A program made the translations under genes and the position numbers. From Hibiscus mutabilis (taxonomy: Eukaryota > Streptophyta > Magnoliopsida > Malvales > Malvaceae): 64,000 bases of DNA. The notes below the pieces were generated by a model. That model was not told the origin of the DNA and did not search any database. It worked only from the letters and a program-made list of their open reading frames with translations. Positions 42,125-55,200 of the stretch are shown piece after piece; the first letter of the stretch is position 1, and each line of letters starts with the position of its first letter. The DNA is taken from assembly GCA_019671005.1 (NCBI GenBank), contig CM033725.1, positions 38,152,678 to 38,216,677 on the forward strand, given 5' to 3'.

Positions 42125-44459
42125 AGACCAGCGGAGTTACAAAATTGTCAAATGGGAGAATTTTTTTAATGGTTCCTACCTGAGAGAAGAAGAGAAAAAT
42201 TTAAACCTAACATGTATCCTAGTAGAAAAGCAGATGATGTTCATCTGAGAAAACACGGATTCAATCGCTCTATATACAAGTCAAAAGCTTAAGAATATCT
42301 ATGAACATATACTTGTAATCACCTTTAGACTATTCAAAAAAAGAAAATTTTTTTTGCTCATAATAAGTATTGAATCTACAATCTAAAGAAAGAAAATAAG
42401 ATGTCAACAGTAAATTTTTAATCACTTACTCTAGATGTGATCGACCCAAAGGTGATGATTGGAACAAAAGATTGCAAAACATAAAACATTAATACTAAGT
42501 TACCTGTAATATTAAAACATATTATACTACAATCGCAAAACAAACATTAAATTATTAAAATACTATTAATAAATAAAACTATGTCATATAAATTTTATTC
42601 GATTTGTTTTTTTTATAATATTACTAATTATGTTATACTTCATGTTTTAAAATCTTGAAAGTGAACAAGGTCATGCTATGTATCAAAAAATTATACCATG
42701 GGCTTAGATTATTACATCAATCTAGCTTATAGTCTCGGACAGTGAAAATTACTTACTTTACTATTTTTTTATTATTTTTTCAACCAGTGAATCTTTATTA
42801 TTTTTTAATATGTTATTTGAAAAAAAAATTTGATAAATTTTGAATCTAACCATAATCTTACATAGAGAAAAAGATGAGACTTTAGGAGAAAAAAATGAAT
42901 TATGCACGACTACAAGAAAATTGTGTTGATGACATGAAACAAATTTTTTAAGTTGTTATATAATTGAGTTAATGTTATAAAAAAAATTTATAGTGAATTA
43001 GATAGCTTTCATCGACTGAAACAATGGCTGATGTGAAAAATCAAACCTATAATAATACTTCTCCATATATCTTATTTTTTCCCCTATGGTTAGGTGAATG
43101 TTTGGTCCACTGGAATTTAATGGCCGACTACAAGAAAATTGCCACTGTTATTTTAGACCCCCACAAATGTGGATAGCTTGTGTATGTTGTTTCTTGCCCA
43201 ATTCCCATCCCTGTATTATTTCGTATGCCTTTGTTTTGAAGTTTACGTCCATAAAATCTACTTTTAAAAAATGAAAATGAAGATACTACACTTCCAATAA
43301 TGTAAACATAAAAGAATATAAAATACTCCCTAATTCAAGGGGACATCACAGCACTGTCATTGTACAATAACAGTGAATAAAAAACTACATATGTATGGTC
43401 ATTCAAATTTATGGAAAAAAATTAAATATTCTCGTATCGAATACATATTTATATCTATGTTCGATATACAAAAACTTAATGGTGTAATACAACACCAATC
43501 CATTTCCATTTCTCCACTGAATCTGATGATGGTCGACCATGAATCCATGATTCATGTGGTTGCTCCAACCAGAATGGGATTCATGAACCAGATTAAAATA
43601 AAAGGGTGTGTGTAGTTTATTAATTTTGGATGTTGATGGATTTAATGAATTAGTGTTTCGTGTTAGGGGACAGACCTCCCTTTTTTTCGTGTTTGAAAGA
43701 AGATTAACTTGTCAATGGCGGAAAGGGGAATAAGAGAATATGCAAAGAATTGGGATCAACTTGCAACTTTTAGGACGCATTTTACTTTCTTCATCACAAT
43801 CCGGTTACGTAGGATTGGCACCACATTTGAATATTTATTATGTTTTGAAATAATAGAATTTTAATAAGATGTATGGTTGTAGTTCTATGGATGAATAAAA
43901 TGTCATTTATCTATAAAAAAAATTCGAATAAAATCAACCCATAAATATAATTTTGACACACGACATTTATAATGTTCTTTATTTTGATTATTATTCTTTT
44001 TTCATTAAAAATAGACGAATCGTTAATTTATTAACAAAAATAATGATTAAAATGTTAAAACTTTAACGTCATTGATATGACATCCCATGTAACGGTCTAT
44101 ATATGTTTTGTGGAATTTTTATATTTTATATTTTATAATTTTAAATTATTTGTTGATGTGACATATAAAACAAATAATATTATGTTCAGATGGAATACAC
44201 GTAGACTACAATGCGACCTCCAGCCTCCTACATGAAACCATTAGAATTTTGTTTTTTTTCTCGATATATTTCCATAAATGTTGAGAGCTAAATTTGTTAA
44301 TATGCCTAAAATTAATGTAAACTAATTGAGTTTTAGTTTGACTAACATTGTTGATGTTACAAGTACAAATGATATGGCTTCGATCGTGTTTAAGCATATA
44401 ATATCATTTAATTATGAAAAAAGATGATTTTGAAATCTATAAAATTCGATGTTGTATAA
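42125..44459. other. AT-rich intergenic sequence
   Basis: No gene could be supported. Open frames such as 43373-43615 show no domain, signal peptide or supporting promoter context. Confidence 0.45.
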
Positions 44460-44482
44460 AATATATATATATATATATATAT
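44460..44482. repeat. (AT)n microsatellite
   Basis: About 11 AT units. Confidence 0.9.
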
Positions 44483-44934
44483 CATATCTAAACTTATATA
44501 TTCAAATTATATAATAATATTCGAAAAGATCTTTTTTATACATTTCTTAATCAAACTTTAAATCCTCTAAATTTCTTATTAATTATGCTCATACGAAAAG
44601 GATATTGTGCACTCGAATTTGCTCAAACTCAGCCTTTAAAATTTTACAATAACATAAGTTTCAACTAAATTAATATTCCGTCAACAGAACAATACTTGCA
44701 TGTTTTAAATAGTTGAATTTTTGTTATAAAATTAACATTAGTCCAACCTGCTGGTCCCTGGCCTCTGTTTCATAGCCTTCACCAGCTGCCCCATCGCGGG
44801 AGCAGTTACAAAGTACTAGTAGCCTAGTAGGTGCTAACAACTCTTCTTCTCTTCTCTTCTAAGTGTAAGCCATACGTTAACACTACATCACACAATTTCT
44901 TTCTTTCCTTTTTATCAAATAAATATCAATACAA

Positions 44935-45150
44935 GTTGGGGTCAATTTAAGTAAATTTTTTTTGAGTTAATCGAATTGATGAATTTTATTTTGTAACTCA
45001 AATTTTATTTGAAATATTTAGAGTAGATTCGAGTTATTTGGGTTTCTATTCAAATTCAATTGTAAATATTTATAATGTTATGATATTAATTAGTTTCAAT
45101 TTAAACGATTTTTTATAACATATATATATCTTTATATTTTTTCATAGGGA
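44935..45150. mobile_element. truncated hAT-like MITE (same family as 36511-37026)
   Basis: TTGGGGTCAATTTAAGTAAA, TTTTGTAACTCAAATTTTAT, GATTCGAGTTATTTGGG and AATTGTAAATATTTATAATG follow the order of that family. The right end is lost where TCATAGGG begins and the Gypsy LTR piece follows. Confidence 0.5.
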
Positions 45151-45174
45151 TAAGATCTTCTTACACAATGTAAA

Positions 45175-45843
45175 TGTAGTGACGTTTTAAAATTCAAAGT
45201 TCAAGGGTTTCTCACTTTTATTGAAAATATTTTATTAAAAGGGGATTTCTTTAAAAATCGTGTTTTTAAATAAAATGGGAGTCGCCACCGGTCATTTGGG
45301 TAAGGTAGACTGAACACCGGAAAACACAACCAGAGATTTTTGAGTTCGGGAGTCAGTTACAAGTGGGGAAGATTTTGCACCCCCACTACGCCCGGAAATC
45401 GGTACCAAATTAATTACCGCATTGTTAATATTGGATTTTGCGAATTAAAATGACAAATTAAACCGAAATTTGGTTATATAAGTGAGTATATTTTAAGGGC
45501 CTTATTATTCGAGAAAGAACGTCCGAACCACCACCACTTCGACTGATACTGGCCTCGTTCGTTCCCGAATAAAAAGACACCGCATAATAAACAAATAGTC
45601 CGGCATGCAAGAATCTTAAAGCAATAAAAAAACGTACGGCAAATAAATAGTAATGAAGGCATAAAGGTAACAAAAATCTAAATTACCATAAAAGTTTATT
45701 AAGTTCATTACACATATTTCATGTATTACAAATTTTAAAACCATATATTATACATGTTTTATAAAACTACCTTAAAAAATTTACTAAAAAACGTGCATTA
45801 ATATTATACTTATATTTATACTGCATAAACAAAAACTTTATAG
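45175..45843 (-). repeat. partial LTR of the minus-strand Gypsy element
   Basis: TGTAGTGACGTTTTAAAATT starts a 669-base match (roughly 90-95%) to 46921-47590. It ends abruptly at CTTTATA|GAGTAG against gag-side sequence, so the rest of this LTR and nearly all the internal region were deleted. Confidence 0.8.
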
Positions 45844-46335
45844 AGTAGATCCAATCCTTCTTGACACCTTTGTGATGGAGTGGCGTCGTATATTCTTCGA
45901 TTGTGGGCATCATGTCTTCCCTATTAAAGGTGAAACAACAAAAGGCAGGATTTCAACATTCAAATAAAGCTCGGAACAAAGGTTCATTAATTCTGACATA
46001 CATTAAGTCAGCTATGTCACCATAATTCTCACAGATCAGATTCTTCAATCTTCGATCCCAACTTTCCCATATTTCCTTCAACTCGTAGAATTCACTTTGT
46101 TGTAGACTCACGTAAGTATACCCCGGTACTATGCGCTCACTTGGCAAACTGTCACCTTGAACCCTTTGGTTGACCTCGGACCAATGTCGAACTTGCAAGT
46201 TGATTTCCTCCTTCTTAAGTAACCTCCCATCCATAATGATAGCTCTCTGATTGGGCAAACCACCTTGATTCGACACCTCCATGTCATGAAATGAATGCAA
46301 AATGAAGGAAAAGCAAAACAAAAACCAAACACAAA
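45844..46335 (-). pseudogene. fragment of the extra Gypsy ORF (DUF7745-like)
   Basis: The minus-strand frame from about 46282 to 45953 holds PNQRAIIMDGRLLKKEEINL, VSLQQSEFYELKEIWESWDR and ICENYGDIADLMYVRINEPL. It aligns with the plus-strand copy at 56409-56720 (KLVWNSWDFETKNTF, EEYGDIAYLLEV). It is cut after LFRALFEC. The N-terminal residues of the longer open frame (46363 start) look like leader. Confidence 0.7.
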
Positions 46336-46898
46336 AGAAATGAGTTAGTAGCGGGTAAAACAAATAACGGAGTTATAAAATAGAGAAAACAAAAGAGCTA
46401 GAAAACAAACAACCCTATTTACATCTCGTATAAAACGCCTAGGTTAACCACATGGCTCTAAAAGGGGTGGGTTTTCTATGTTCGCTACATGCAATTTTGG
46501 TACTAAGAAAGTACCCAAATTGTCCTCGCTGTCCCCTACTAAGGGTAGCAAGGCCCCCGATCATCACCCATTATGGGCTTATTTCAATCGAGTTCAATTC
46601 AGGGGGACCCTTTCGCTATGTCCATATGGAGAAACAATATTCCCACGGAAACATAGGGTAATCGAGCTCCGAAGGTACTTACTAGGCCCATACGAAGGAG
46701 CAATATCCCCACGAAAGCACTAGCGTTCCCCCCACTTAAACGAACGAGTTTATATGCCAAGTTTTTAAATGCGTTAAAATAAACTCGTATTTATAAACAA
46801 ATAACAACTTAATTGTCACTTTAATTCGCAACTTCCAATATTAAACAAGCGGTAATTTTTTTTAGGCTTGACTCTCTTTTTGTAAAAACAAAAATTAT

Positions 46899-46917
46899 GT
46901 CCCCAGTGGAGTCGCCA
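46899..46917 (-). other. primer binding site of the minus-strand Gypsy
   Basis: The minus strand reads TGGCGACTCCACTGGGGAC directly after the LTR end. The plus-strand copy has TGACGACTTCACTGGGG at the same place. The donor tRNA was not identified. Confidence 0.7.
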
Positions 46918-49901
46918 TGCTGTAGCGACGTTTTAAAATTCGAAGTTCAAGGGTTTCCCACTTTTATTGAAAACATTTTATTAAAAGGGGATTTCTTTAA
47001 AAATTGTGTTTTTAAATAAAATGGGAGTCGCCACCGGTCATTTGGGTAAGGTAGACCGGACACCAGAAAACACAACCAGAGAATTTTGGGTTCGGGAGTC
47101 GGTTACGAGTGGGGAAGGTTTCACACCCCCACTATGACCAGAAATCGGTACCAAAATAATTACCGCCTTGTTAATATTGGATTTTGCTAATTAAAGTGAC
47201 AAATTAAACTGAAATTTGGTTATATAAGTGAGTATATTTTAAGGGCCTTATTATTCGAGAAGGAACGTCCGAACCACCACCACCACCACTTCGACTGGTA
47301 CTGGCCTCGTTCGTTCCCGAATAAAAGAAAACCACATAATAAACAAATAGTCCGGCATGCAAGAATCTTAAAACAGTAAAAAACGTAAGGCAAATAAATA
47401 ATAATGAAGGCATAAAGGTAACAAAAATCTAAATTACCATAAAAGTTTATTAAGTTCATTACACATATTCCATATATTACAAATTTTAAAACCATATATT
47501 ATACATGTTCTAGAAAACTACCTTAAAAAATTACTAAAAAACGTGCATTAATATTATACTTATATTTATACTGCATATACAAAAACTTTATAAAACTACT
47601 TAAAAACTACATATATTACTCATGAAAAAAAAGAACAGTGCATATAAATTATAACCACACATTTTAAATATAATGAAACACTACATTACCACATTATACA
47701 TTACAAACAAACCATGCTTTAAACTACATCTAAACAAACATATTAACCATTATACTACAACAAACATACATCAAGGCCACATTAATTAACACATAAACAT
47801 AAAACAGTGACTAGAATTGAGTAAAAATAAAGTGCATGGCTGAAATTAAAGATGCATAAAGAAAGAGGGGAACACTGGAAGTGACCGAATTAAAAAAAGA
47901 ACAAAATAGAGGGTCAAATTAAGAGATCAATTGAACTTGTTTAAAACGAGGACCAGATTGAAAACACTTTTTAAAATCTAGGGATCGGGGAAATAATTTA
48001 GAAAATAGAAGCCCTTAAAGGCGCAATTAACCTGGGACGGAGGTTCTTATTATGCAAATAGACCAAATTTAAAAGAAGGGTCAAGTATATAAGACAACCA
48101 ATTAACCAAAAGAGAAAATTTTTGTTGCTGCTTTGATTTCTCTCCCCATCTCAGACATTTTATAAAAAAACCTCTAGGTTCATCAGAACCTAGAATCCAG
48201 TCACCTTCTCCGCCATGATAACTACCGTTGGCCGTCGTTCGCCGGCGTTGGGGACCCTAAAAAAAGGGCCAAAACTTCCCTTTCTTCACCCAAAAATCTG
48301 AGACCCTTTTTCTTTTAAAAAAAACAAACACTCTCCCCTCTTTTTATTTAAAAAACCAAAACCCTAAAGACCCCTATATTGGCTTTGGAACAACGAGGCT
48401 TGGTCGACTTTCTTTGGTTTTCACTTCGCCCTCACTCGTCATGGCCCTGAGGTGCCGGAGAGCTTATCACCAGCGAGAAGGTGAAACGACACCGAGGAGG
48501 CTATCCGGCAAAGAAGGTAACACTAAAATCCCCTTTTTATGTATGTATATTTCGAATGCACAAAAGAATGGTTACCTTTGAAAATCTCTACTTTCTCTAT
48601 TGCTCCAGAAATCCAGAGTCCAAGACCCATTTTACAATCGTTTGGCCCTTTGTTATATAGCCGAATACAACATTTGAATCACATGTTTAGTCTAAATCTT
48701 AATCAATTACTTCTGATGACTTGTATGGATTGCCATTGCCCTAATTTTCTTTGTTGCTTTTCTTTTGCTTTTTGCCATTTTGGTTTATAACTTTTTCTTT
48801 GTCTTTTTTGTGCATGCATGCCATTGTGGGCTATGCAAATGATGAGGGGAAGCATGCTCACACCGAAAATAAAACGGCCGAAAATCAGACGGAAGATCAG
48901 AACGGTCATTCATGTGGCGCGTGGGGAAGTTGAGAAGTCGGCGAGTGGGAGCCGAAGCGTCTTGCGCATGGGCTGCACGCGCGTGTGGGAGACGAACAAC
49001 CCGACGCGTGTGGAATTCGATGGGTCTCCCCAGCTTAAATCCTGGCTGTTGGATCAGATCAAATCCAACGAATCTCCTTTGGCTGCGCATGGGGGAAAAG
49101 ATTAGACGGGTTCTTAGGGGTTTTTTTTTGTTTAAGGCCTTAATGGGCCTGATGTAATAATAATTTTTGTTTTTTTCTTTTTAATTGTAGATGGACATTA
49201 AACTCAGAATTGGGCTTTATTTGTCTGATTTATATTTTTTTATGTGAGCTTGTATTATTTAAGACATATGGATTACATATCAATAGATTTGGGCTGCCAA
49301 TTATATTTCAATAATGTTTTGTACCATAGCAACAATGATAATAATGATAATAATAGTAACAGTGATAGTAATAATAAACATGTATACTCACATACATAAA
49401 CAAACATTAATACTCATTATACATTTAAATAGTGTCACGATAATATATACACACATTTGTATTCACCTAAAAGATAACAAATACATGCAAGCAACACACC
49501 CATTACACAATATATAAATATATTCATATATATTACATATACCACACTCATACAATCATATATTTATTGAATGTAACATAGTAATGTTTTTGTCTTTTTA
49601 TTTTAATGATAGCTATATATGATAGTAAAGATAGCAAAGATGGTAGATAATAATGGTACATAATAACAAATAGAACAAATAAAAGGTAATGAGATAGTAA
49701 TAACAATAATGTAATACTTAGTAATATTTAGGTTTTTTTAAATGGATAATAGCATAGCACTAGTACAAATTTTTTTGGGTTTTAAAGTTTTAATAAAGGA
49801 TAAACAAAGCCCAATATGTCTATAGTACATAAGCCCATTATTGCAACGATAGAAAAACGAAAATAAAAGCGGGTTCACCCCGGACAAAATTAGTGATTAC
49901 A
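46918..49901 (-). repeat. complete LTR of the minus-strand Gypsy, about 3 kb
   Basis: On its own strand it starts TGTAATCACTAATTTTGTCC (49901) and ends ...ACGTCGCTACAGCA (46918). A polypurine tract lies outside one end and a primer site outside the other. It holds a GC-rich block with CACGCGTGT at about 48950-49010 and an ATA/GATAAT microsatellite at about 49335-49378. Readable frames are short and not gene-like. Confidence 0.82.
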
Positions 49902-49920
49902 ATTGTCCCTTTTTGCTCAT
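49902..49920 (-). other. Gypsy polypurine tract
   Basis: Minus strand GAGCAAAAAGGGACAAT precedes the LTR start TGTAATC directly. Confidence 0.8.
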
Positions 49921-49984
49921 TCTAGTAAAACAAGGATAGAACAAAGACCATAAACACTAATTTTGTCCCACTTCCTGTTTGAGA

Positions 49985-50290
49985 GTTTGAAGCGTCGAGT
50001 TCTTCCTATATAGAACTGTTCGTTTCTCTCTCTTTGAAGTCTTGGAGCCGTAAGTTCTTTCTACATAGAACCCTTCCTCTCTGGCCAATTCTTCGAATTG
50101 CAAGTTCTTCCTCTATAGAATTTCTCTCTTCTTCTCGTTCGAAGCCTCGGATCTATAAGTTCCTCCATATAGAACCCTTCACTTTCGAGGTCCTAGGGCT
50201 GCAAGTCTTTTCTATATAAGACCTCTTCTGCTTATGAGTTTCTTCTATATAAAACTCCTTACTTTGAAATCTTCAAGTTCCCCTATATTG
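49985..50290. repeat. minisatellite of about 50-60-base units with hairpins
   Basis: Six or so units each contain GTTCTTCCTATATAGAAC or a variant (49998, 50058, 50103, 50158, 50205 as GTC..GAC, 50235). The word pairs GTTCT with AGAAC around a TATATA centre. Units are separated by TTTGAAG/TTCGAAG plus C(C/T)T(C/G)G words. It lies between integrase and LTR. Confidence 0.75.
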
Positions 50291-50669
50291 AACATTGGGA
50301 TGGTACTTTGCTTTTTGATGGCACGAGTACCAAGAAATTCTCCATTGCCTCCCAAGAGGTTGAAGGCTGGAAGACTAGATGGTAATATCTTACTTTCTCA
50401 TTGTAGCAGCATAGAGAGCCCCTGCCAAAACAAACATAATGTTTTGATGATATGTATTAATGTGCGCCTAAACTAGGGATGCTTATCTATTCATGATGCA
50501 TGAATAATGGCATCGTTATGTGAACGCCCTTTCGTGCTGGTTAACCTTTCTTCGACTATCCTCTTATTTCTTTCTTCTTCTTCTCAATTCCTCGTGCTAA
50601 CGGTATCCCCTCTGATGTTTAGGCTCAACCATCTTAGCCTTCTTTTCTCAAAATCCCGGTTTCCTTTTT

Positions 50670-51510
50670 CTAAAGTGCCTTCTCAGGTATTCATTTCTCT
50701 TTTTAGTGTCGTCTTGATCTTTTATCCTTTCTTTCTTTCTCCTTTGTTTTCTTTTCTTCTTTTTCCTTTCCTTTCTTTTTCCTTTCTTCTTTTTATTATT
50801 ATTTTCTTTTTTCTTTTCTCTTCTTTTTTTCCCCTTTTTCCCCTTTTTTCTTTCTTTTTTTATTTTTACAGTGCCCTTTTAGGTTTTCACTTTGAAATTA
50901 TTTTGGCTTAGCAAGCCTTTCGCTTTAATCGTCTCCTTGCTTGGACCTCGGTATAAGTTTGAGATTCATTTCTGCCCTAGGACTAATCGTACCTAAAAAG
51001 GTCAGAACACAACAATACACAAAAATCTCTTGTTTATCATGAATCTATATTAACTTCCTTGTAGGACGTTTGGTAGAAGAGATAAAAGAAGGCTTAAAGT
51101 AATACTTCATTAATGCTTAAAAATTTGGAATAATTTAAAAGTTATGGAAAACATGGAAGAAAAGAAAAAATAAGGCATGATGCAATGCCCTAAACATTGA
51201 CTGTATGAATGATTCGAGAGCCCATCGACCGAAACATATTACTCGCTTGTTCTTCACTGATGCGCCTGATATCCTGGGAGATCTTGCCTGTTGGATGCCT
51301 AATCTTGAAGGCTTGTCTGGGCCGCTCTTTCAGGTTTTCAACTCATACCCTCGTTTTGGTTTTGAGATGCCCTTTTCGGGTTTTCATCTCAAACCTTCCT
51401 TTTTCTTTCTTTCTTTTCTTGTCTTCTTTTTTTCCTTCTTTTTTCTTTTTGTTTTTTTCTTTTCTTCTTCTTCTTCTTCTTTTACTTTTTTTCTCTCTTT
51501 TTTTATGCAT
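50670..51510. repeat. pyrimidine-rich tracts with a repeated CCCTTTTAGGTTTTCA word
   Basis: The plus strand is over 85% C/T in 50690-50870 and 51395-51500. The word GTGCCCTTTTAGGTTTTCA and variants occur at about 50675, 50871, 51325 and 51366. On the element's strand this is purine-rich 3' sequence after integrase. Confidence 0.65.
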
Positions 51511-52263
51511 AGTATTTCTTAACGAGTCTGAGTTCACTGGATTGCTTAACTCATTCCCATCCATTTCTGTTAAAATCAATGTTCCTCCAGAAAAGGTCTT
51601 TATAACGACGTAAGGCCCTTCCCAATTAGGCATCCATTTTCCTTGAAAATCTTTTTGAATCTGCAAGATTCTTTTAAGCACTAGATCTCCTTCTCGAAAT
51701 TCCCTTGGGTGAACCTTCTTGTCGTAAGCTCGCATCATCATCTTTTGGTACATTTGACCATGGCAAATGATCTTTAGCTGCCTCTCTTCAATAAGATTCA
51801 ACAGATCAAACCGTGACTGTACCCACTCGGCCTCTTCCAACTTTACCTCATTCAATATCCCTAGTGATGGAATCTTCACTTCCATGGGTAGAACTGCTTC
51901 CATACCATAAACCAAGGAATAGGGTGTTGCCCCTATTGACGTACGTACGGACGTTCGGTAAGCGAGCAAGGCAAACTGCAACTTTTCATGCCAATCTTTA
52001 AAAGTATCCGTTTTCTTTGAAATGATCTTCTTGATATTTTGTTTATCGCTTCTACTGCCCCGTTCATCTTGGGACGATAGACGGTGGAATTATGGTGCAC
52101 TATGTTGAATTGCTCACACACATCAGTCATCATCTTGTTGTTCAAGTTGGAAGCATTATCGGTGATGATCCTCTCTAGCAAACCATACCAACAAATTATT
52201 TCTTTCTTCATGAACTTACAATCCGTCTTTCTTGTGATATTGGCATAGGAAGCTGCTTCCACC
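51343..52263 (-). pseudogene. Gypsy integrase fragment
   Basis: The minus strand 52262-51933 has LERIITDNASNLNNKMM (second D of the D,D,E core) and STVYRPKMNGAVEAINKISR (catalytic E). 51981-51343 has LLAYRTSVRTSIGATPYSLV, VYGMEAVLPMEVKIPSLGIL and the GPY motif in PNWEGPYVVIKTFSGGTLIL, typical of Ty3/Gypsy. It ends in a Lys/Arg-rich low-complexity tail from the purine tract. A frameshift lies between the two frames, and the N-terminal half is removed where the plus-strand LTR starts at 52264. Confidence 0.88.
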
Positions 52264-55200
52264 TGTAATCACTAATTTTATCCGGGAAATCAACCCGTAG
52301 TTTTTGCATTCCTAAAAAAGGGCTTCACTAATGTTAATAGATTAGTATTACCATTTGTCTTTACTATATGTCTTACTCTATAACAAGTATCGTATAATAC
52401 TACTATTGTCTATTTTAAAAATATATATGTAAAGAAAGGAAAAGAAAATTCTAACATTGTTATTATTGGATATTATGTTATTAAAACTCTATTGTTTTGA
52501 ACTATTAGATGTTATTGTCATATCATCTTTTGTATATTAATTAGTATTACAATTATCAAAATAATTAAATATGTAAGCCCAATGTATTTAAATAAAAAGC
52601 CCAAGTCTTTATTCAAACAGTCCACTTACAATACAAATACAATAATTTACAGTTGGCCCAACAAGGCCCTAAATACATCAAAAAACCCTAACTATCTTTA
52701 TCTCTGTGTAGCTGATCCTAGACCGTTGGATCCAGGATGATGATCAAACGGCTGAAACACGAGCAAAGCATTCCAGAGAGTCTCACGCGCCATACGTGCG
52801 ACTGCTCAAGAACCCCCACACACGCGTGGGATTCATGCACGGCTCCTTCACCTTCCACCCGCGTGTCTGACGTCTCAATTTCCACGCGCAATGAATGATC
52901 ATCCGCTCCAATCGCCACGCGGGCAGATCCAACGACTCCTAGAGGTCCTCGTTCCCTGAGCCATTCCTCACTCTAGTCTCCTCCTCTCTTCAGTCCGCTA
53001 CGCCATTCTAAGGGACGTGCGCCGTGCTATGTGGTCGTCCTCTTCCATAGCCGGACGTCATGGTTCTCGGACAAGGCAAGCAAAGACAGAGACATTAGAG
53101 ATAACAGGCCAACAACCAAATCAAAAGACAACAAAAAACATTATCAACAGACAGCCAATAGGATTTTTTTCTTTTCATTTCAAACAAATGTAACCCTCAG
53201 ATATAAAAGGGAACCCAAAAGACATGTAAAGGGAATTCGAAATTCCAACCAGCAATACAAAAAATAGATTTCTAAAGGTACATTTATCTTAAAAAAACAT
53301 GCATATACATAGATAGTTAGGGTTAGATTTTACCTTGGAAGTCGGTTTTCCCCTCCGATAATAAACCTTGTAGTGTCATCCGGCGCTAGAAACGGTGAAT
53401 CGGCTGAGGAAAAGTCGTTTCTTTGGGCTTCGTTTTAAAATGGGGGCTTTTCGTTTTAGCTTTTGAGGAATAAAGGTTCTACGTTCGTTTTTGATTGAAA
53501 CTAGGTTTAGATTAGAGTTTAGGGAACAAAGAGGAGTGTTTTGGGGGGTGTATCAAAGGTTGTCGGCCGCCGGTGAATGCCGGCTGATGCAACGGAGCAT
53601 GGCCAGATTCTGGGGATTGAGGCATTTTCTGGGTTTGGAGACGAACACCACGACGATGTTCATCCCCTTTCTGGAAAAAGAAAGAACACGAGAGAGGATT
53701 TTTAGGCTGAGAATTATAACCAAAAAGGGAAATTGTTATAAAACATTATGTTTTATACAAAGCCCGTCATTTTTTTGGGTTATTCACATTATGAGTCCCT
53801 TTGCCTCGTTATAATTGCGCCATGAGGGTCTCCGCATGGGTAAATAACCCATTTGATCCCTCCACATGGTCTAATTACGGGATAGAGGCCATTCCGCCTT
53901 TGTTAATCACCGCTTGGGTCCTCAAACTTTTCACCGGTTCGTAATTACACCATCGTTTTCTCATTTTCTTTTACATTTGCCCCTTGCATTTTGTTTCTTT
54001 ACATTTTGGTCCCTTCCAGTGTTTAATTTCCCTTTAATGTACATGCATTTTATTTCAATTTATCTATGTTATTATTTTATTTATGCTTCATTTTACTATT
54101 TGGATGTGTTTATTAGATCCTCTATTTTGTCAACATGTTTCGATGTACATATTTGCCCATGTAAAGTTTATTACGTGTGTATTTTAATGCAATATATGAT
54201 TACCTTTTTAAATAGAAGTAAAAAATAAAAAAACAACTTAAAGTATGTAACTTTAGACATAGATATTGAAAGTTTCCTTTAATTAAGCATGATATGTTTT
54301 CCCTTAAAGTGTACGTAGTTAGGTCTTGAAATTCAAATATAGTATATGATATGTGGGTTTAGGTGCTTTGGGCCTTTCTTCTTGGGCTAAGTTTAGAAAC
54401 TTGGGCTACTTGGTCTTTTGGGCGTTGAGCTTGTTAGATTAGGCCTCTTAGATTAGATTAAGCAAAATTAACTTAATTAATTTAAAATCGTGTACTCGTC
54501 TTATAGGGGCACGATCTTTAAATTGATTAAATTAATTTAGGATTAGAATTTTTAGAGCCTCAGTTAGAATTTAGGTTTGAACTAGATTAATCAATTTAAC
54601 TTTATCCTTGTCTTATTGGGATAAATGTTAAGTTCGTTAAGTTAGTTAAACAATTTCACAGTTACCTGTAAGATAAAATTAATAAGGAGATTAGATTGGC
54701 ATTTAATTAAAGCCCTGATTAACTTGATTAGTTCTTAAATAGTGTTCATGGCTTATTGGAATACTAGTTTAAAACCGATCGAATTAATTGCCATGTTACA
54801 AGATAATCCATAACTTATTAGGGTCTTCTAGATTTTCGGGTTTAATTAATTTAGGCTAATATTAGATTCACTTAGCTAATAATTAGATCACCAATTGAGT
54901 TTTTCATAATTTGGGCCTTTTAGGTTAGGGCTTTCATGGGCTTTGGAGTGTTTATCTTTAAGCCTTTTATTTGGCATTCGTTTTTAATTGTCAGTCATAT
55001 GAATCATTTATTTGGAATTAATCAATCTAAATCATAGAAAATGAGGTAGTTATTAATTCCGATATTTGTGTCGTAACGGTCCTGCCTTAATGGACGTTGA
55101 CCAAATATTTGGATTAATCCTTACCATCTCAAGGTAAATGATAACTCAAATTGGCAATATCATAACATCACATCTTAAATGCTTGCATCATGCATAAAGG

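Noticed and set aside
43373..43615. 80-residue open frame with a methionine-rich middle
   Set aside because: No domain, no splice or promoter context, AT-rich surroundings; chance frame.
48739..49157. Several overlapping open frames with Arg-rich translations around 48785-49157
   Set aside because: They lie inside the Gypsy LTR, in a GC-rich block where stops are rare; frames on both strands are open at once and none has domain features.
49335..49378. GATAAT/ATAGTA array considered as a CRISPR-like or satellite array
   Set aside because: It is a short imperfect trinucleotide microsatellite without spacers.
50507..51613. Phe/Ser/Leu-rich open frames that look like membrane proteins
   Set aside because: They are translations of C/T-rich low-complexity tracts; the real reading is the minus-strand integrase.
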